From DATBDM01 sp036269915 (GTDB lineage Bacteria > Actinomycetota > Thermoleophilia > Solirubrobacterales > Solirubrobacteraceae), in contig DATBDM010000019.1 in assembly GCA_036269915.1 (NCBI GenBank), forward strand, positions 1 to 10,989: a stretch of DNA of 10,989 bases, read 5' to 3'. The translations under genes and the position numbers were made by a program. The notes below the pieces were generated by a model. It worked only from the letters and a program-made list of their open reading frames with translations. It did not search any database and was not told the origin of the DNA. Shown here piece by piece: positions 1 through 8,445 of this stretch. The stretch's first letter is position 1. Every line of letters begins with the position of its first letter.

Positions 1-1469
<1,469 letters not shown>

Positions 1470-1473
<4 letters not shown>

Positions 1474-1871
1474 CCCGCGCGGTCTACGCCGTCGGGCGCG
1501 AGAAGGTGCGCGAGTACGCGTACGCGACGGGGGAGAGCGACCCGCGCCACCTCGACCCCGACGCGGCCCGCGCCGCGGGGTATGCCGACGTCGTCGCGCC
1601 GCCGATGTTCGCCGCGGTCTACTGCGCGCCGGCGATCGGGCCGGCGATCCTCGACCCCGAGGTCGGCATCGACTTCGCCCGCATGGTCCACGGCGCCCAG
1701 CGCTTCGAGTGGGGCGATCCGGTCGTCGCCGGCGACGAGATCACCACCGTGGCCGAGCTCGAGGAACGCTCCGAGCGCGGCGGCCTGACCTTCTTCGTGT
1801 TCCGCACGATCTCCACCAACCAGGACGGCGCGACCGTGAGCGAGGGGCGATGGACGAACATCGTTCGCTGA
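1470..1871 (+). CDS. hadA: HadA-like MaoC/hot-dog dehydratase subunit
   Basis: This 133-residue single hot-dog protein resembles the N-terminal MaoC-like (FAS1_DH_region) family, the non-catalytic partner in (3R)-hydroxyacyl-ACP/CoA dehydratase heterodimers such as mycobacterial HadAB. Family features are the start REKVREYAYATGE, followed by LDPDAARAAGYADVVAPPMF and a central GAQRFEWGDPVVAGDEIT. GTG at 1470 is chosen because it makes a 4-base GTGA overlap with the lepA stop and matches the family N-terminus. No Shine-Dalgarno sequence is visible, which fits termination-reinitiation. It overlaps hadB by 22 bases, as expected for two subunits made together. Residues 21-29 (GESDPRHLD) line up with the catalytic motif of the partner (GDFNPIHLD) and keep the His (27), with Glu in place of Asp. 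The likely pathway is reductive fatty-acid elongation or a related acyl dehydration. The substrate is not visible from sequence. Confidence 0.85.
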
Positions 1872-2233
1872 GCGTCACCCCCGATCGCTACCTGACCTAC
1901 CGCTACGCGGGAGCGTCGGGCGACTTCAACCCGATCCACCTCGACGACGCGTTCGCCCGCTCGGTCGGCCTGCCGAGCCGGATCCTGCACGGGCTCTGGA
2001 CGATGTCGCAGGTCGCCCGCGCGCAGACCGAGGCGGGCGGGGGACCGGAGTCGCTGCGGTCGCTCGAGGTGCAGTTCCGCGGGATGGGCCTGCCCGAGCG
2101 CGAGATCACGATCAGCTCGACGGTGCGCGAGGAGCGCGACGGGGAGCTCGTGATCCGCTGCGACGCCGAGCAGGACGGCAAGCGGATCATCCGCAACGGC
2201 GAGGCCGTGGTCCGGCCCGCCGGACGTTCCTAG
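1850..2233 (+). CDS. hadB: HadB-like MaoC dehydratase, catalytic subunit
   Basis: This 127-residue MaoC-family hot-dog hydratase/dehydratase has the full hydratase-2 motif. GDFNPIHLDD at residues 24-33 supplies Asp25 and His30, spaced five apart as in known (R)-specific enoyl hydratases and HadB. It is followed by the conserved GLPSRILHGLWTMS. It should reversibly dehydrate (3R)-hydroxyacyl thioesters, in the cytoplasm, as a heterodimer with the preceding HadA-like protein. ATG 1850 is the only sensible start. A GAGGGG stretch (1842-1847) lies only 2 bases upstream, an unusually tight spacing, so coupling to hadA (22-base overlap) probably matters more. After the stop there are 79 bases before hrcA, and a compact hairpin spans the last codons. 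These bacteria are not expected to make mycolic acids, so general fatty-acid synthesis or beta-oxidation-type hydration are the likely roles. Confidence 0.9.
   Translation: MDEHRSLSVTPDRYLTYRYAGASGDFNPIHLDDAFARSVGLPSRILHGLWTMSQVARAQTEAGGGPESLRSLEVQFRGMGLPEREITISSTVREERDGELVIRCDAEQDGKRIIRNGEAVVRPAGRS
2210..2225 (+). terminator. Possible hairpin terminator at 3' end of hadB
   Basis: A perfect 6-bp stem (GTCCGG / CCGGAC) with a 4-base loop CCCG spans the last coding triplets of hadB. It is followed by GTTCC rather than a true T-tract. Its position just before the apparent hrcA promoter suits a transcription end, but GC-rich hairpins arise easily by chance in this genome. Confidence 0.3.
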
Positions 2234-2299
2234 AAGCGCAGTTCCCCGCCGGCCCGCCAGGTCGCGAGCCGCATCAGCCGCTGCGCGGAGGTCGCCTCA

Positions 2300-2305
2300 T
2301 AACAT
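2300..2305 (+). promoter_or_regulatory. Candidate -10 box for leaderless hrcA
   Basis: TAACAT fits the actinobacterial -10 pattern TANNNT. It lies in the only AT-rich patch of the 79-base gap and ends 7 bases before the hrcA GTG (2313). This spacing would place the transcript start at or next to the start codon, giving a leaderless mRNA. No convincing -35 box is seen. No CIRCE inverted repeat (TTAGCACTC-N9-GAGTGCTAA) is visible in the gap. Confidence 0.45.
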
Positions 2306-2312
2306 CAACGAG

Positions 2313-3332
2313 GTGCTCACCCCGCGCCAGGAGCTGTTGCTGCGCAAGGTCGTCGACGGCTTCGCCGAGACCGGGCTCCCCGTCGGCTCGAAGGCGCTCG
2401 CGGCCGATCCCGAGGTGAGCGCCGGATCCTCGACCGTCCGCAACGAGCTGGCCGTGCTCGAGGAGCGCGGGCTGCTCGCCCATCCGCACACCTCCGCGGG
2501 CCGCGTCCCGACCGACGCGGGCTACCGCTACTACGTCGACGAGCTGCTCCCGCGGGTGCCCAGCGCGCCGCACGGCGAGCTGCGGCTGGAGCTCGTGCGT
2601 CGCGAGGTCGACGAGGCGATGCGGCACACCACCGAGGCGCTCTCGCAGGTCACGAACCTGCTCGCGATCGTCTCCGCGCCGCCGATCCGCACGACGACGA
2701 TCCGCCACGTCGAGGTGCTCGCGCTGCAGCCACAGGTGCTGATGGTCGTGATCATCACCTCGACCGGCGGCGTCTCCAAGCGCGTCTTCACCTTCGAGCG
2801 CGCGGTCGACCCGGGCCTCGCCGAATGGGCGTCGGCCTACCTCAACGAGCAGCTGGTGGGCTGGGGGCTCGGCGCCCGCATGCTGCACTCGCGCCTCGAC
2901 GACCCGTCGCTGCATCCGATCGAGCGCGCGTTCATCGCGCAGCTGGCGCCCGCGTTCACGATGCTCGCCGAGACCGCCGAGAGCACGCTGTACGTCGACG
3001 GCGCCGCGCGGCTGCTGTCCGAGCACCGCTTCCAGGACGTCTCCCAGCTCAACGAGCTGCTCGAGGCGCTCGAGCGCCGCGTCTCGCTGCTCGGCGTGCT
3101 GACCGAGGCGCTCGACCAGCGCGAGCTCTACGTGCGCATCGGCGCCGAGAACCAGATGCCCGCACTGCAGTCGCTCTCGCTCGTCGCCGCCAACTACGGG
3201 CTGCCGCAGCGCAACCTCGGCGCCGTCTCGGTGATCGGCCCGACCCGCATGGACTACGGCCGCGCGATCCGCACGGTCCGCGAGGCGGCCGGCCAGCTGT
3301 CGCGCTTCGTCGAAGAGCTCTACGAGGACTGA
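2313..3332 (+). CDS. hrcA: Heat-inducible transcription repressor HrcA
   Basis: The 339-residue product is a full-length HrcA, the repressor that binds CIRCE operators upstream of groES/groEL and dnaK-type operons and is kept active by chaperonin. The N-terminal winged helix is clear: LTPRQELLLRKVVDGF at the start, recognition helix SSTVRNEL at residues 39-46, and wing HPHTSAGRVPTDAGYR at 57-72. The family's C-terminal motif GPTRMDYGRAI is also present. GTG 2313 gives the canonical N-terminus, and no other in-frame start lies in the gap. There is no separate Shine-Dalgarno sequence, but a TANNNT box sits 7 bases upstream. It is followed after 6 bases by dnaJ, the usual actinobacterial hrcA-dnaJ arrangement. 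grpE and dnaK, present between these genes in Bacillus, are absent here. Confidence 0.97.
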   Translation: MLTPRQELLLRKVVDGFAETGLPVGSKALAADPEVSAGSSTVRNELAVLEERGLLAHPHTSAGRVPTDAGYRYYVDELLPRVPSAPHGELRLELVRREVDEAMRHTTEALSQVTNLLAIVSAPPIRTTTIRHVEVLALQPQVLMVVIITSTGGVSKRVFTFERAVDPGLAEWASAYLNEQLVGWGLGARMLHSRLDDPSLHPIERAFIAQLAPAFTMLAETAESTLYVDGAARLLSEHRFQDVSQLNELLEALERRVSLLGVLTEALDQRELYVRIGAENQMPALQSLSLVAANYGLPQRNLGAVSVIGPTRMDYGRAIRTVREAAGQLSRFVEELYED

Positions 3333-3338
3333 CCCCAC

Positions 3339-4457
3339 ATGCCCCGCGACTACTACGAGGTCCTCGGCGTCGACCGCCAGGCGTCGGAGACCGACATCAA
3401 GAAGGCCTTCCGGCGGGTGGCGCGCCAGCTGCACCCGGACACCAATCCGGACCCTGCGGCCGAGGAGCAGTTCAAGGAGGCCGCCGAGGCCTACGAGGTC
3501 CTCTCGGACGCCGAGCGCCGCCAGCTCTACGACGCCTACGGGCACGAAGGCCCGCGCTCGGGCGGCTACAGCGGCTTCGATGGCTCGATCACCGACCTCT
3601 TCTCGGCGTTCTTCGGCGGCGGCGGCTTCGAGTCGGCCTTCGGCGGCGGCGCCGCCCGCGGCGGCGCGGTCCAGGGCGGCGACATCGGCGTCGCGGCCAC
3701 GATCGACCTGGCCGAGGCGGCCACGGGCACGCAGGTCGAGGTCGCCTACGACGTCCGCGAGCGCTGCGGCACCTGCAACGGCAACGGCGCCGAGCCGGGG
3801 ACGCCGATCGTCACCTGCCCCCGCTGCCAGGGCTCGGGGCAGCTGCAGGCCGTCCAGCGCACCGCGTTCGGCCAGCTCGTGCGCACCGCGATCTGCGACC
3901 AGTGCGGCGGCGACGGGCGCATCCCCGAGCAGCCGTGTCACACCTGCCGCGGCGAGGGGATGGTCGTCGAGCGCCGCCGCGTCGCGGTCGACGTCCCGCC
4001 CGGCATCCCCGACGGCCAGCGGATCCGCGTCGGCGGCCGCGGCCACGCGGGCGAGCGCGGCGGGCCGCCGGGCGATCTGATCGTCGTGGTCCGCATCCGC
4101 GAGGACGAGCGCTTCCTGCGCGACGGCGACGACCTCGTCACCGTGATCGACGTCCCGGCGCCCCGCGCCGCGCTCGGCGGCGTCGTCCAGGTGCCGACGC
4201 TCGACGGGGAGGTCCCGGTCGACGTCCCCGCCGGCACCCAGCCGGGGGAGACGATCAGGCTCGGCGGCCGCGGCATGCCGCGGATGGGCCGCGGGCGCAC
4301 CGGCGACCTGCGCGTCGTGGTCAACGTCGCGATCCCGCGCCGGCTCTCGCGCGAGCAGCGCGAGCTGCTCGAGCAGCTGTCGGACTCGCTCACGGAGGAC
4401 AACCTCCGCGCCGACGAGGGCATGCTGGCCAAGCTGCGCCGCGTCATCGCACGGTGA
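3339..4457 (+). CDS. dnaJ: Molecular chaperone DnaJ (Hsp40, type I)
   Basis: The 372-residue product is a complete type I J-protein that delivers unfolded clients to DnaK and stimulates its ATPase through the HPD tripeptide (residues 32-34). Order of parts: J domain 1 to about 70; Gly/Phe-rich linker (about 75-110, with SAFFGGGGFESAFGGG); zinc-binding region with four CxxCxGxG repeats starting at Cys143, Cys160, Cys186 and Cys200; then two beta-rich client-binding domains and a C-terminal dimerisation segment. All eight zinc cysteines are present. GAGGA (3324-3328), 10 bases before the ATG and inside the hrcA end, is a plausible ribosome-binding site. Pairing with hrcA suggests this is the copy often called DnaJ2 in actinobacteria, with the dnaK-linked copy elsewhere. 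The stop overlaps the next start as GTGA. Confidence 0.97.
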   Translation: MPRDYYEVLGVDRQASETDIKKAFRRVARQLHPDTNPDPAAEEQFKEAAEAYEVLSDAERRQLYDAYGHEGPRSGGYSGFDGSITDLFSAFFGGGGFESAFGGGAARGGAVQGGDIGVAATIDLAEAATGTQVEVAYDVRERCGTCNGNGAEPGTPIVTCPRCQGSGQLQAVQRTAFGQLVRTAICDQCGGDGRIPEQPCHTCRGEGMVVERRRVAVDVPPGIPDGQRIRVGGRGHAGERGGPPGDLIVVVRIREDERFLRDGDDLVTVIDVPAPRAALGGVVQVPTLDGEVPVDVPAGTQPGETIRLGGRGMPRMGRGRTGDLRVVVNVAIPRRLSREQRELLEQLSDSLTEDNLRADEGMLAKLRRVIAR

Positions 4458-5269
4458 GCGGGCTCGTCCGCCTCGGCATCCGGGTCCACGGCGAGCACGC
4501 CGAGACCGCCCTCGCGACGCTGCTCGACCTGCTGCCCGGCGGGCTGGAGGAGCGCCCGCTCGGCCCCGACGTCGAGTTCGCGACCTACGCCGCGCCGGAT
4601 GCGCTCCCCGATCCTGCGGTGCTGCGGGCCCGGCTCGGCGGCGCGCTCGCCGGGCTCTCGCGCGCGCCGGTCCCGGAGGACTGGGCGCGTCGCTGGCACG
4701 CGCATCTCGGGCCGGTGACGGTGCAGGAGGCCGGGCGGGCGCTGACGATCCGCCCGCCGTGGGTCCCTGGCGACCCCGGCGACCTCGTCGTGGACCCCGA
4801 CGTGATGTTCGGCGCCGGGACGCACCCGACGACGCGGCTGGTGCTGCGGCTGCTGCTCGGGTGCGAGCCCGGCGGCGCCCTGTGCGACTGGGGCGCGGGG
4901 ACCGGCGTGCTCGCCGTCGCGGCCGCGCGACTCGGATGGGCGCCGGTGACGGCGCTCGAGCTCGACGTCGCCGCGGTCGCCGTGATCGAGGCCAACGGCG
5001 CGGTCAACGGGGTGGCGGTCGAGGCCCGCGCCGCCGACCTCACCGCGGGCGCCGCGCCGTGGGCGCCGACCGTATGCGCGAACCTCTTCGCGCCGCTGCT
5101 GACCGCGCTGGCGGCGAGCGTCGAGCGCCCGCCGGAGCGGCTGCTGCTCTCCGGCGTGCTCGCGGAGGAGGCCGGCGCGGTCGCCGGCGCCTGGGCCGAG
5201 CGCGGATTGCGCGAGGCGCGCCGGCTCGAGGAGGACGGGTGGGCCGCGAGCCTGCTGGCGGCGGCGTGA
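4454..5269 (+). CDS. prmA: PrmA-family methyltransferase, first tandem copy (divergent)
   Basis: This 271-residue class I SAM-dependent methyltransferase belongs to the ribosomal protein L11 methyltransferase family, slightly shorter than E. coli PrmA (about 293). The small N-terminal substrate-recognition domain (VRLGIRVHGEHAE, then PGGLEER) precedes the catalytic domain. There, FGAGTHPTT is at residues 119-127, SAM motif I DWGAGTG at 145-151, an acidic post-I position in ALELD, and AxNLFxPLL around Asn210. GTG 4454 overlaps the dnaJ stop as GTGA, with no Shine-Dalgarno sequence, so translation should be coupled. It is followed by a second PrmA with identical motif positions. Compared with that copy it departs more from the family consensus: FGAG for FGTG, GAGTG for GCGSG. 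It could methylate L11 or have shifted to another substrate; sequence alone cannot decide. Confidence 0.87.
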   Translation: MSGLVRLGIRVHGEHAETALATLLDLLPGGLEERPLGPDVEFATYAAPDALPDPAVLRARLGGALAGLSRAPVPEDWARRWHAHLGPVTVQEAGRALTIRPPWVPGDPGDLVVDPDVMFGAGTHPTTRLVLRLLLGCEPGGALCDWGAGTGVLAVAAARLGWAPVTALELDVAAVAVIEANGAVNGVAVEARAADLTAGAAPWAPTVCANLFAPLLTALAASVERPPERLLLSGVLAEEAGAVAGAWAERGLREARRLEEDGWAASLLAAA

Positions 5270-6078
5270 TCCGGCTCGCCGTGCGGGTCGGCGCCGAGCA
5301 GGCCGAGCTCGTGCTCGCCGAACTGATCGAGCTCGCGCCGGGCGGTCTGGAGGAGCGCACGCTGCCCGACGGCAGCGTCGAGTACGCGATCTACGGCGCC
5401 GAAGGCGAGCTGCCCGCGCTGCCCGCCCTGCGCGCGGCGGCCGGCGACGCGCTGGTCGAGGTCTCGACGTCCGAGCTGCCCGACGGCTGGGAGGAGCGCT
5501 GGCGCGACTGGCACCGGCCGCTCGACGTCGACGGCCGCGCCGGGAGCCTCCGCGTGCGCCCGCCGTGGGCCCCGCCGCGACCGGGCGCGCTCGACGTCGT
5601 CATCGAGCCCGGCCAGGCCTTCGGCACCGGCGCGCACCCGACCACGCGGCTGTGCCTGCAGCTGCTGGCCGATCTCGAGCCGTCCGGGTCGCTCGCCGAT
5701 TGGGGCTGCGGCTCGGGGATCCTCGCCGTCGCCGCCGCGAAGCTCGGGTGGGACCCGGTCTCGGGCTGCGACGTCGAGGCCGCGTCGGTCCACGCGACGG
5801 TCGCCGCCGCCGCGGCCAACGGCGTCGCGCTGGCGATCGACCGGCGCGACCTGCGCCGGGAGGCGGGGCCGTGGGCGCCGACCGTGGTCGCCAACCTCGT
5901 GCGACCGCTGCTGCTCGAGGTCGCCGCGCGACTCGAGCGCGTCCCCGAGCGGCTGCTCGCGTCGGGCCTGCAGCTCGACGAGGTGGACGAGGTCGCGGCC
6001 GCGTTCGCCGCGCACGGCCTTGCGCTCGCCGAGCGGCGCGACGGCGACGGCTGGTGCGCGATCCTGTTCGCCCGATGA
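5266..6078 (+). CDS. prmA: PrmA, ribosomal protein L11 methyltransferase, second tandem copy (canonical motifs)
   Basis: This 270-residue paralog of the gene just upstream has the more orthodox motif set: FGTGAHPTT at residues 119-127, motif I DWGCGSGILAVAAAKLGW from residue 145, an acidic Asp in the post-I CDVE, and VANLVRPLL around Asn210. The N-terminal recognition domain is also present (RLAVRVGAEQAE, PGGLEER). PrmA trimethylates L11 amino groups in other bacteria. GTG 5266 is set by the GTGA overlap with the first copy and by alignment of the two N-termini. Hand alignment from residue 119 to the end finds about half the positions identical, with no net gap between positions 119 and 210, which suggests tandem duplication. 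Of the two, this is the better candidate for the true L11 methyltransferase. The stop overlaps the dehydratase start as ATGA. Confidence 0.9.
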   Translation: MIRLAVRVGAEQAELVLAELIELAPGGLEERTLPDGSVEYAIYGAEGELPALPALRAAAGDALVEVSTSELPDGWEERWRDWHRPLDVDGRAGSLRVRPPWAPPRPGALDVVIEPGQAFGTGAHPTTRLCLQLLADLEPSGSLADWGCGSGILAVAAAKLGWDPVSGCDVEAASVHATVAAAAANGVALAIDRRDLRREAGPWAPTVVANLVRPLLLEVAARLERVPERLLASGLQLDEVDEVAAAFAAHGLALAERRDGDGWCAILFAR

Positions 6079-7034
6079 TCTCCTTCTCGGACGTCCGCGA
6101 GGCGGCGATGCGCATCGAGGGCATCGCCCACCGCACGCCGGTCCTGACCTCGCGCCATCTCGACGATCTGACCGGCGCACAGGTCTTCCTCAAGGCGGAG
6201 AACCTGCAGCGCGTCGGCGCCTTCAAGTTCCGCGGCGCCTGCAACGCGGTCGCCTGTCTCGACCCCGGCGAGCGCGCCCGCGGCGTCGCGACCGTCTCCT
6301 CGGGCAACCACGCCCAGGCGCTCGCGCTGGCGGCGAGGCTCGAGGGCGTGCGGGCGACGATCCTGATGCCCGCCGACTCGCCGCCCGGCAAGCTCGCGGC
6401 CACCCGCGGCTACGGCGCCGAGGTGATCGAGTTCGATCGCTACGCCTCCGATCGCGAGGCGCTGCTGGCCGAGCTCGTCGCCGAGCGCGGGCTCGTCCCG
6501 ATCCACCCCTACGACGACGAGCGCGTGATGGCCGGGCAGGGGACGGTCGCGGCGGAGCTGCTCGAGCAGGCGGGGTCGCTCGACGTACTGCTGGTCTGCG
6601 TCGGAGGCGGTGGCCTCATAGCCGGCTGCGCGACCGCCGCGAAGGCGCTCGCGCCGGGGATCCGGGTCGTCGGCGTCGAGCCCGAGGCGGGCGACGACAC
6701 CCGGCGCTCGCTCGCCGCTGGGGAGCGGGTGCGCATCGAGGTGCCGCGCACGATCGCCGACGGCCAGCAGGTGCCCACGCCGGGCGAGCTGACCTTCCCG
6801 GTCATCCAGGAGCGCGTCGACGACATCGTGCTCGCCTCCGACGCAGAGATCGTCGCGGCGATGCGGCTGCTGTTCGAGCGGCTCAAGACCGTCGCCGAGC
6901 CGAGCGGGGCGTGCGCGCTCGCCGCGCTGCTGGCCGGCCGCGTCGACGTGGCGGGCCTGCGCGTCGGCGTGACGCTGTCGGGCGGCAACGTCACCGCGTC
7001 CCGGTTCGGGGAGCTCGTGGGCGCGTCCGGGTAG
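6075..7034 (+). CDS. PLP-dependent threonine/serine dehydratase (or serine racemase)
   Basis: The 319-residue product is a fold-type II PLP enzyme of the short threonine dehydratase/serine racemase group, lacking the C-terminal ACT regulatory domain of biosynthetic IlvA. The PLP lysine is Lys51 in GAFKFRGA. SSGNHAQ (75-81) carries the catalytic-side Ser76 and the substrate carboxylate loop. GGGGL (177-181) is the phosphate cradle, and LSGGN (301-305) places Ser302 near the pyridine nitrogen. VEPEAGDD (201-208) matches the metal-binding loop of serine racemases (Glu202, Gly206 carbonyl, Asp208), so a divalent cation probably stabilises it. It should convert L-Thr to 2-oxobutanoate or L-Ser to pyruvate; serine racemisation is possible. 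ATG 6075 overlaps the prmA stop as ATGA and gives the normal family N-terminus, so it belongs to the hrcA-dnaJ-prmA transcript. The symbol is left blank because ilvA, tdcB and racemase cannot be told apart here. Confidence 0.9.
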   Translation: MISFSDVREAAMRIEGIAHRTPVLTSRHLDDLTGAQVFLKAENLQRVGAFKFRGACNAVACLDPGERARGVATVSSGNHAQALALAARLEGVRATILMPADSPPGKLAATRGYGAEVIEFDRYASDREALLAELVAERGLVPIHPYDDERVMAGQGTVAAELLEQAGSLDVLLVCVGGGGLIAGCATAAKALAPGIRVVGVEPEAGDDTRRSLAAGERVRIEVPRTIADGQQVPTPGELTFPVIQERVDDIVLASDAEIVAAMRLLFERLKTVAEPSGACALAALLAGRVDVAGLRVGVTLSGGNVTASRFGELVGASG

Positions 7035-7037
7035 CCT
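7032..7037 (+). promoter_or_regulatory. Candidate -10 box for ndh
   Basis: TAGCCT fits TANNNT. It includes the TAG stop of the dehydratase gene and ends 7 bases before the ndh ATG (7045), the same geometry as upstream of hrcA and yqeY. No Shine-Dalgarno sequence lies in the 10-base gap, consistent with a leaderless start. No clear -35 box is seen. Confidence 0.4.
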
Positions 7038-7044
7038 CGGCGGC

Positions 7045-8445
7045 ATGGCCTGGAACGTCCTGATCCTGGGCGGGGGCTACGGCGGCCTCTATGCCGCCCG
7101 CAAGCTCGAGCGCCTGCTTCCCGCGCACTCGGCGAACATCACCGTCGTCAACGACGTCAACTTCATGCTCTACACGCCGCTGCTGCCGGGCGCGGCGGGC
7201 GGGACGCTCGAGCCGCGCCACGTCGTCGTGCCGCTGCGCGAGGAGCTCAAGTCGGCCAACATCTACCTCGGCCACGTGCTCTCGGCCGACCCGGCCGAGC
7301 GCGCCGTCCAGGTCCGCAGCGCGGCCGGGCGCGAGCAGACGCTGCACTACGACCAGCTCGTCGTCGCGATCGGCTCGATCTCGCGGACGCTGCCGATCCC
7401 GGGCCTCGCCGAGCACGCCGTCGGCTTCAAGACGCTGTCGGAGGCGATCGCGCTCCGCAACCGCCTGATCCTCGCGCTCGAGACCGCCGAGTCGGTCGAG
7501 GACGACGAGACGCGTACCGCGCTGCTGACGTTCGTCGTGGTCGGCGCCGGCTACGCGGGCCTCGAGGGCATCGCCGAGCTGCAGGACCTCGCCGCCGACC
7601 TCGTCGACCTCTACCCGCGCTCGCGGCTGCACGGCCTGCGCTTCCTGCTCGTCGAGGCGCGCGACCGCGTGATGCCGGAGATCTCCGCCGACCTCGCCGC
7701 GGCGGCGACCGGGGAGCTGCGCCGGCGCGGCATCGAGGTCCTGACCAACACGACGGTCCAGCGCGTCGGCGAGACGTCGGTCGAGCTCTCCACCGGCGAG
7801 GTCGTCCCCACGCGCACCGTGGCCTGGACCGCCGGCGTGAAGCCGCATCCGGTCGTCACGCGGCTCGGGCTGCCGCTCGACGACGGCGGGCGCATCCGGA
7901 CCGACCGCTACTGCCAGGTCGAGGGCTTCACCGACGTCTGGGCGATCGGCGACGCGGCCGCGATCCCCGATCCGGCGCGCCCCGGGCAGCCCAGCCCGCC
8001 GACCGCGCAGCACGCGCTGCGCGAGGCGACGACGGTCGCCCGCAACCTCGCCGCCGCGATCGGCGACTCCGGGCAGGCCCGCAAGCACGCGTTCACCTAC
8101 AAGACGCTCGGCGTCTTCGTCGACATGGGCCGCCACCAGGCGGTCGCGGAGACGCTCGGGATCAAGTGGCGCGGGTTCCCGGCGTGGTTCCTCGCCCGCT
8201 CCTACCACCTGGCGATGATGCCGGGCTCCAAGCGGCGCCTGCGGCTCGTGACGGACTGGACCGTCGGCCTGCTGTTCGGCCGCGACGCCTCCGAGCTCGG
8301 CCAGCTCGGGCACCCGCCCCCGCTCGGGGAGAGCGGTCTGCACGAGCGCAGCGCGGGCGGCACGACTCCGGACGAGGAGGCACAGGAGGACGGCCGTGCG
8401 GACGGGGCGCGGCCGGACGGGGCGCCGGCGCGGGCCGACCGCTGA
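7045..8445 (+). CDS. ndh: Type II NADH dehydrogenase (NDH-2, FAD-dependent)
   Basis: The 466-residue product is a two-dinucleotide-fold flavoprotein of the NDH-2 family, which passes electrons from NADH to membrane quinone without pumping protons. The FAD Rossmann motif GGGYGG is at residues 9-14. A second GAGYAGLE (from 167) binds NADH, with the acidic LVEAR strand end downstream. The third FAD motif AIGDAA places Asp303, and AQHA at 321-324 matches the quinone-site AQxA motif. The C-terminal part (GFPAWFLARSYHLAMMPGSKRRLRL, then WTVGLLFGRD) looks like the amphipathic membrane-anchoring segment. After about residue 430 comes a hydrophilic, Gly/Ala/Asp/Arg-rich tail (ERSAGGTTPDEEAQED...) without family counterparts, containing a short direct repeat. 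ATG 7045 gives an N-terminus close to the Rossmann fold. It is probably the first gene of a unit shared with the permease. Confidence 0.93.
   Translation: MAWNVLILGGGYGGLYAARKLERLLPAHSANITVVNDVNFMLYTPLLPGAAGGTLEPRHVVVPLREELKSANIYLGHVLSADPAERAVQVRSAAGREQTLHYDQLVVAIGSISRTLPIPGLAEHAVGFKTLSEAIALRNRLILALETAESVEDDETRTALLTFVVVGAGYAGLEGIAELQDLAADLVDLYPRSRLHGLRFLLVEARDRVMPEISADLAAAATGELRRRGIEVLTNTTVQRVGETSVELSTGEVVPTRTVAWTAGVKPHPVVTRLGLPLDDGGRIRTDRYCQVEGFTDVWAIGDAAAIPDPARPGQPSPPTAQHALREATTVARNLAAAIGDSGQARKHAFTYKTLGVFVDMGRHQAVAETLGIKWRGFPAWFLARSYHLAMMPGSKRRLRLVTDWTVGLLFGRDASELGQLGHPPPLGESGLHERSAGGTTPDEEAQEDGRADGARPDGAPARADR
8399..8425 (+). repeat. 12-base direct repeat in the ndh tail
   Basis: CGGACGGGGCGC occurs at 8399-8410 and again at 8414-8425, a 15-base period (five codons). 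This gives a quasi-repeated ADGAR/PDGAP in the NDH-2 tail just before the permease start. It suggests a small slippage duplication, and the G4 runs also make this a place where sequencing errors are possible. Confidence 0.7.

Noticed and set aside
2274..4046. 590-codon minus-strand frame opposite hrcA and dnaJ
   Set aside because: It mirrors the two clearly identified plus-strand genes, is rich in Ala/Arg/Asp, and shows no recognisable domain.
2825..4453. Upstream extension of the first prmA frame through hrcA and dnaJ
   Set aside because: The frame is merely open by GC bias. PrmA similarity begins at GTG 4454, which overlaps the dnaJ stop.
4385..4457. Possible separate promoter for the prmA pair
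   Set aside because: No TANNNT box at the 7-8 base spacing and no AT-rich patch precedes GTG 4454. The 4-base overlap indicates co-transcription with dnaJ.
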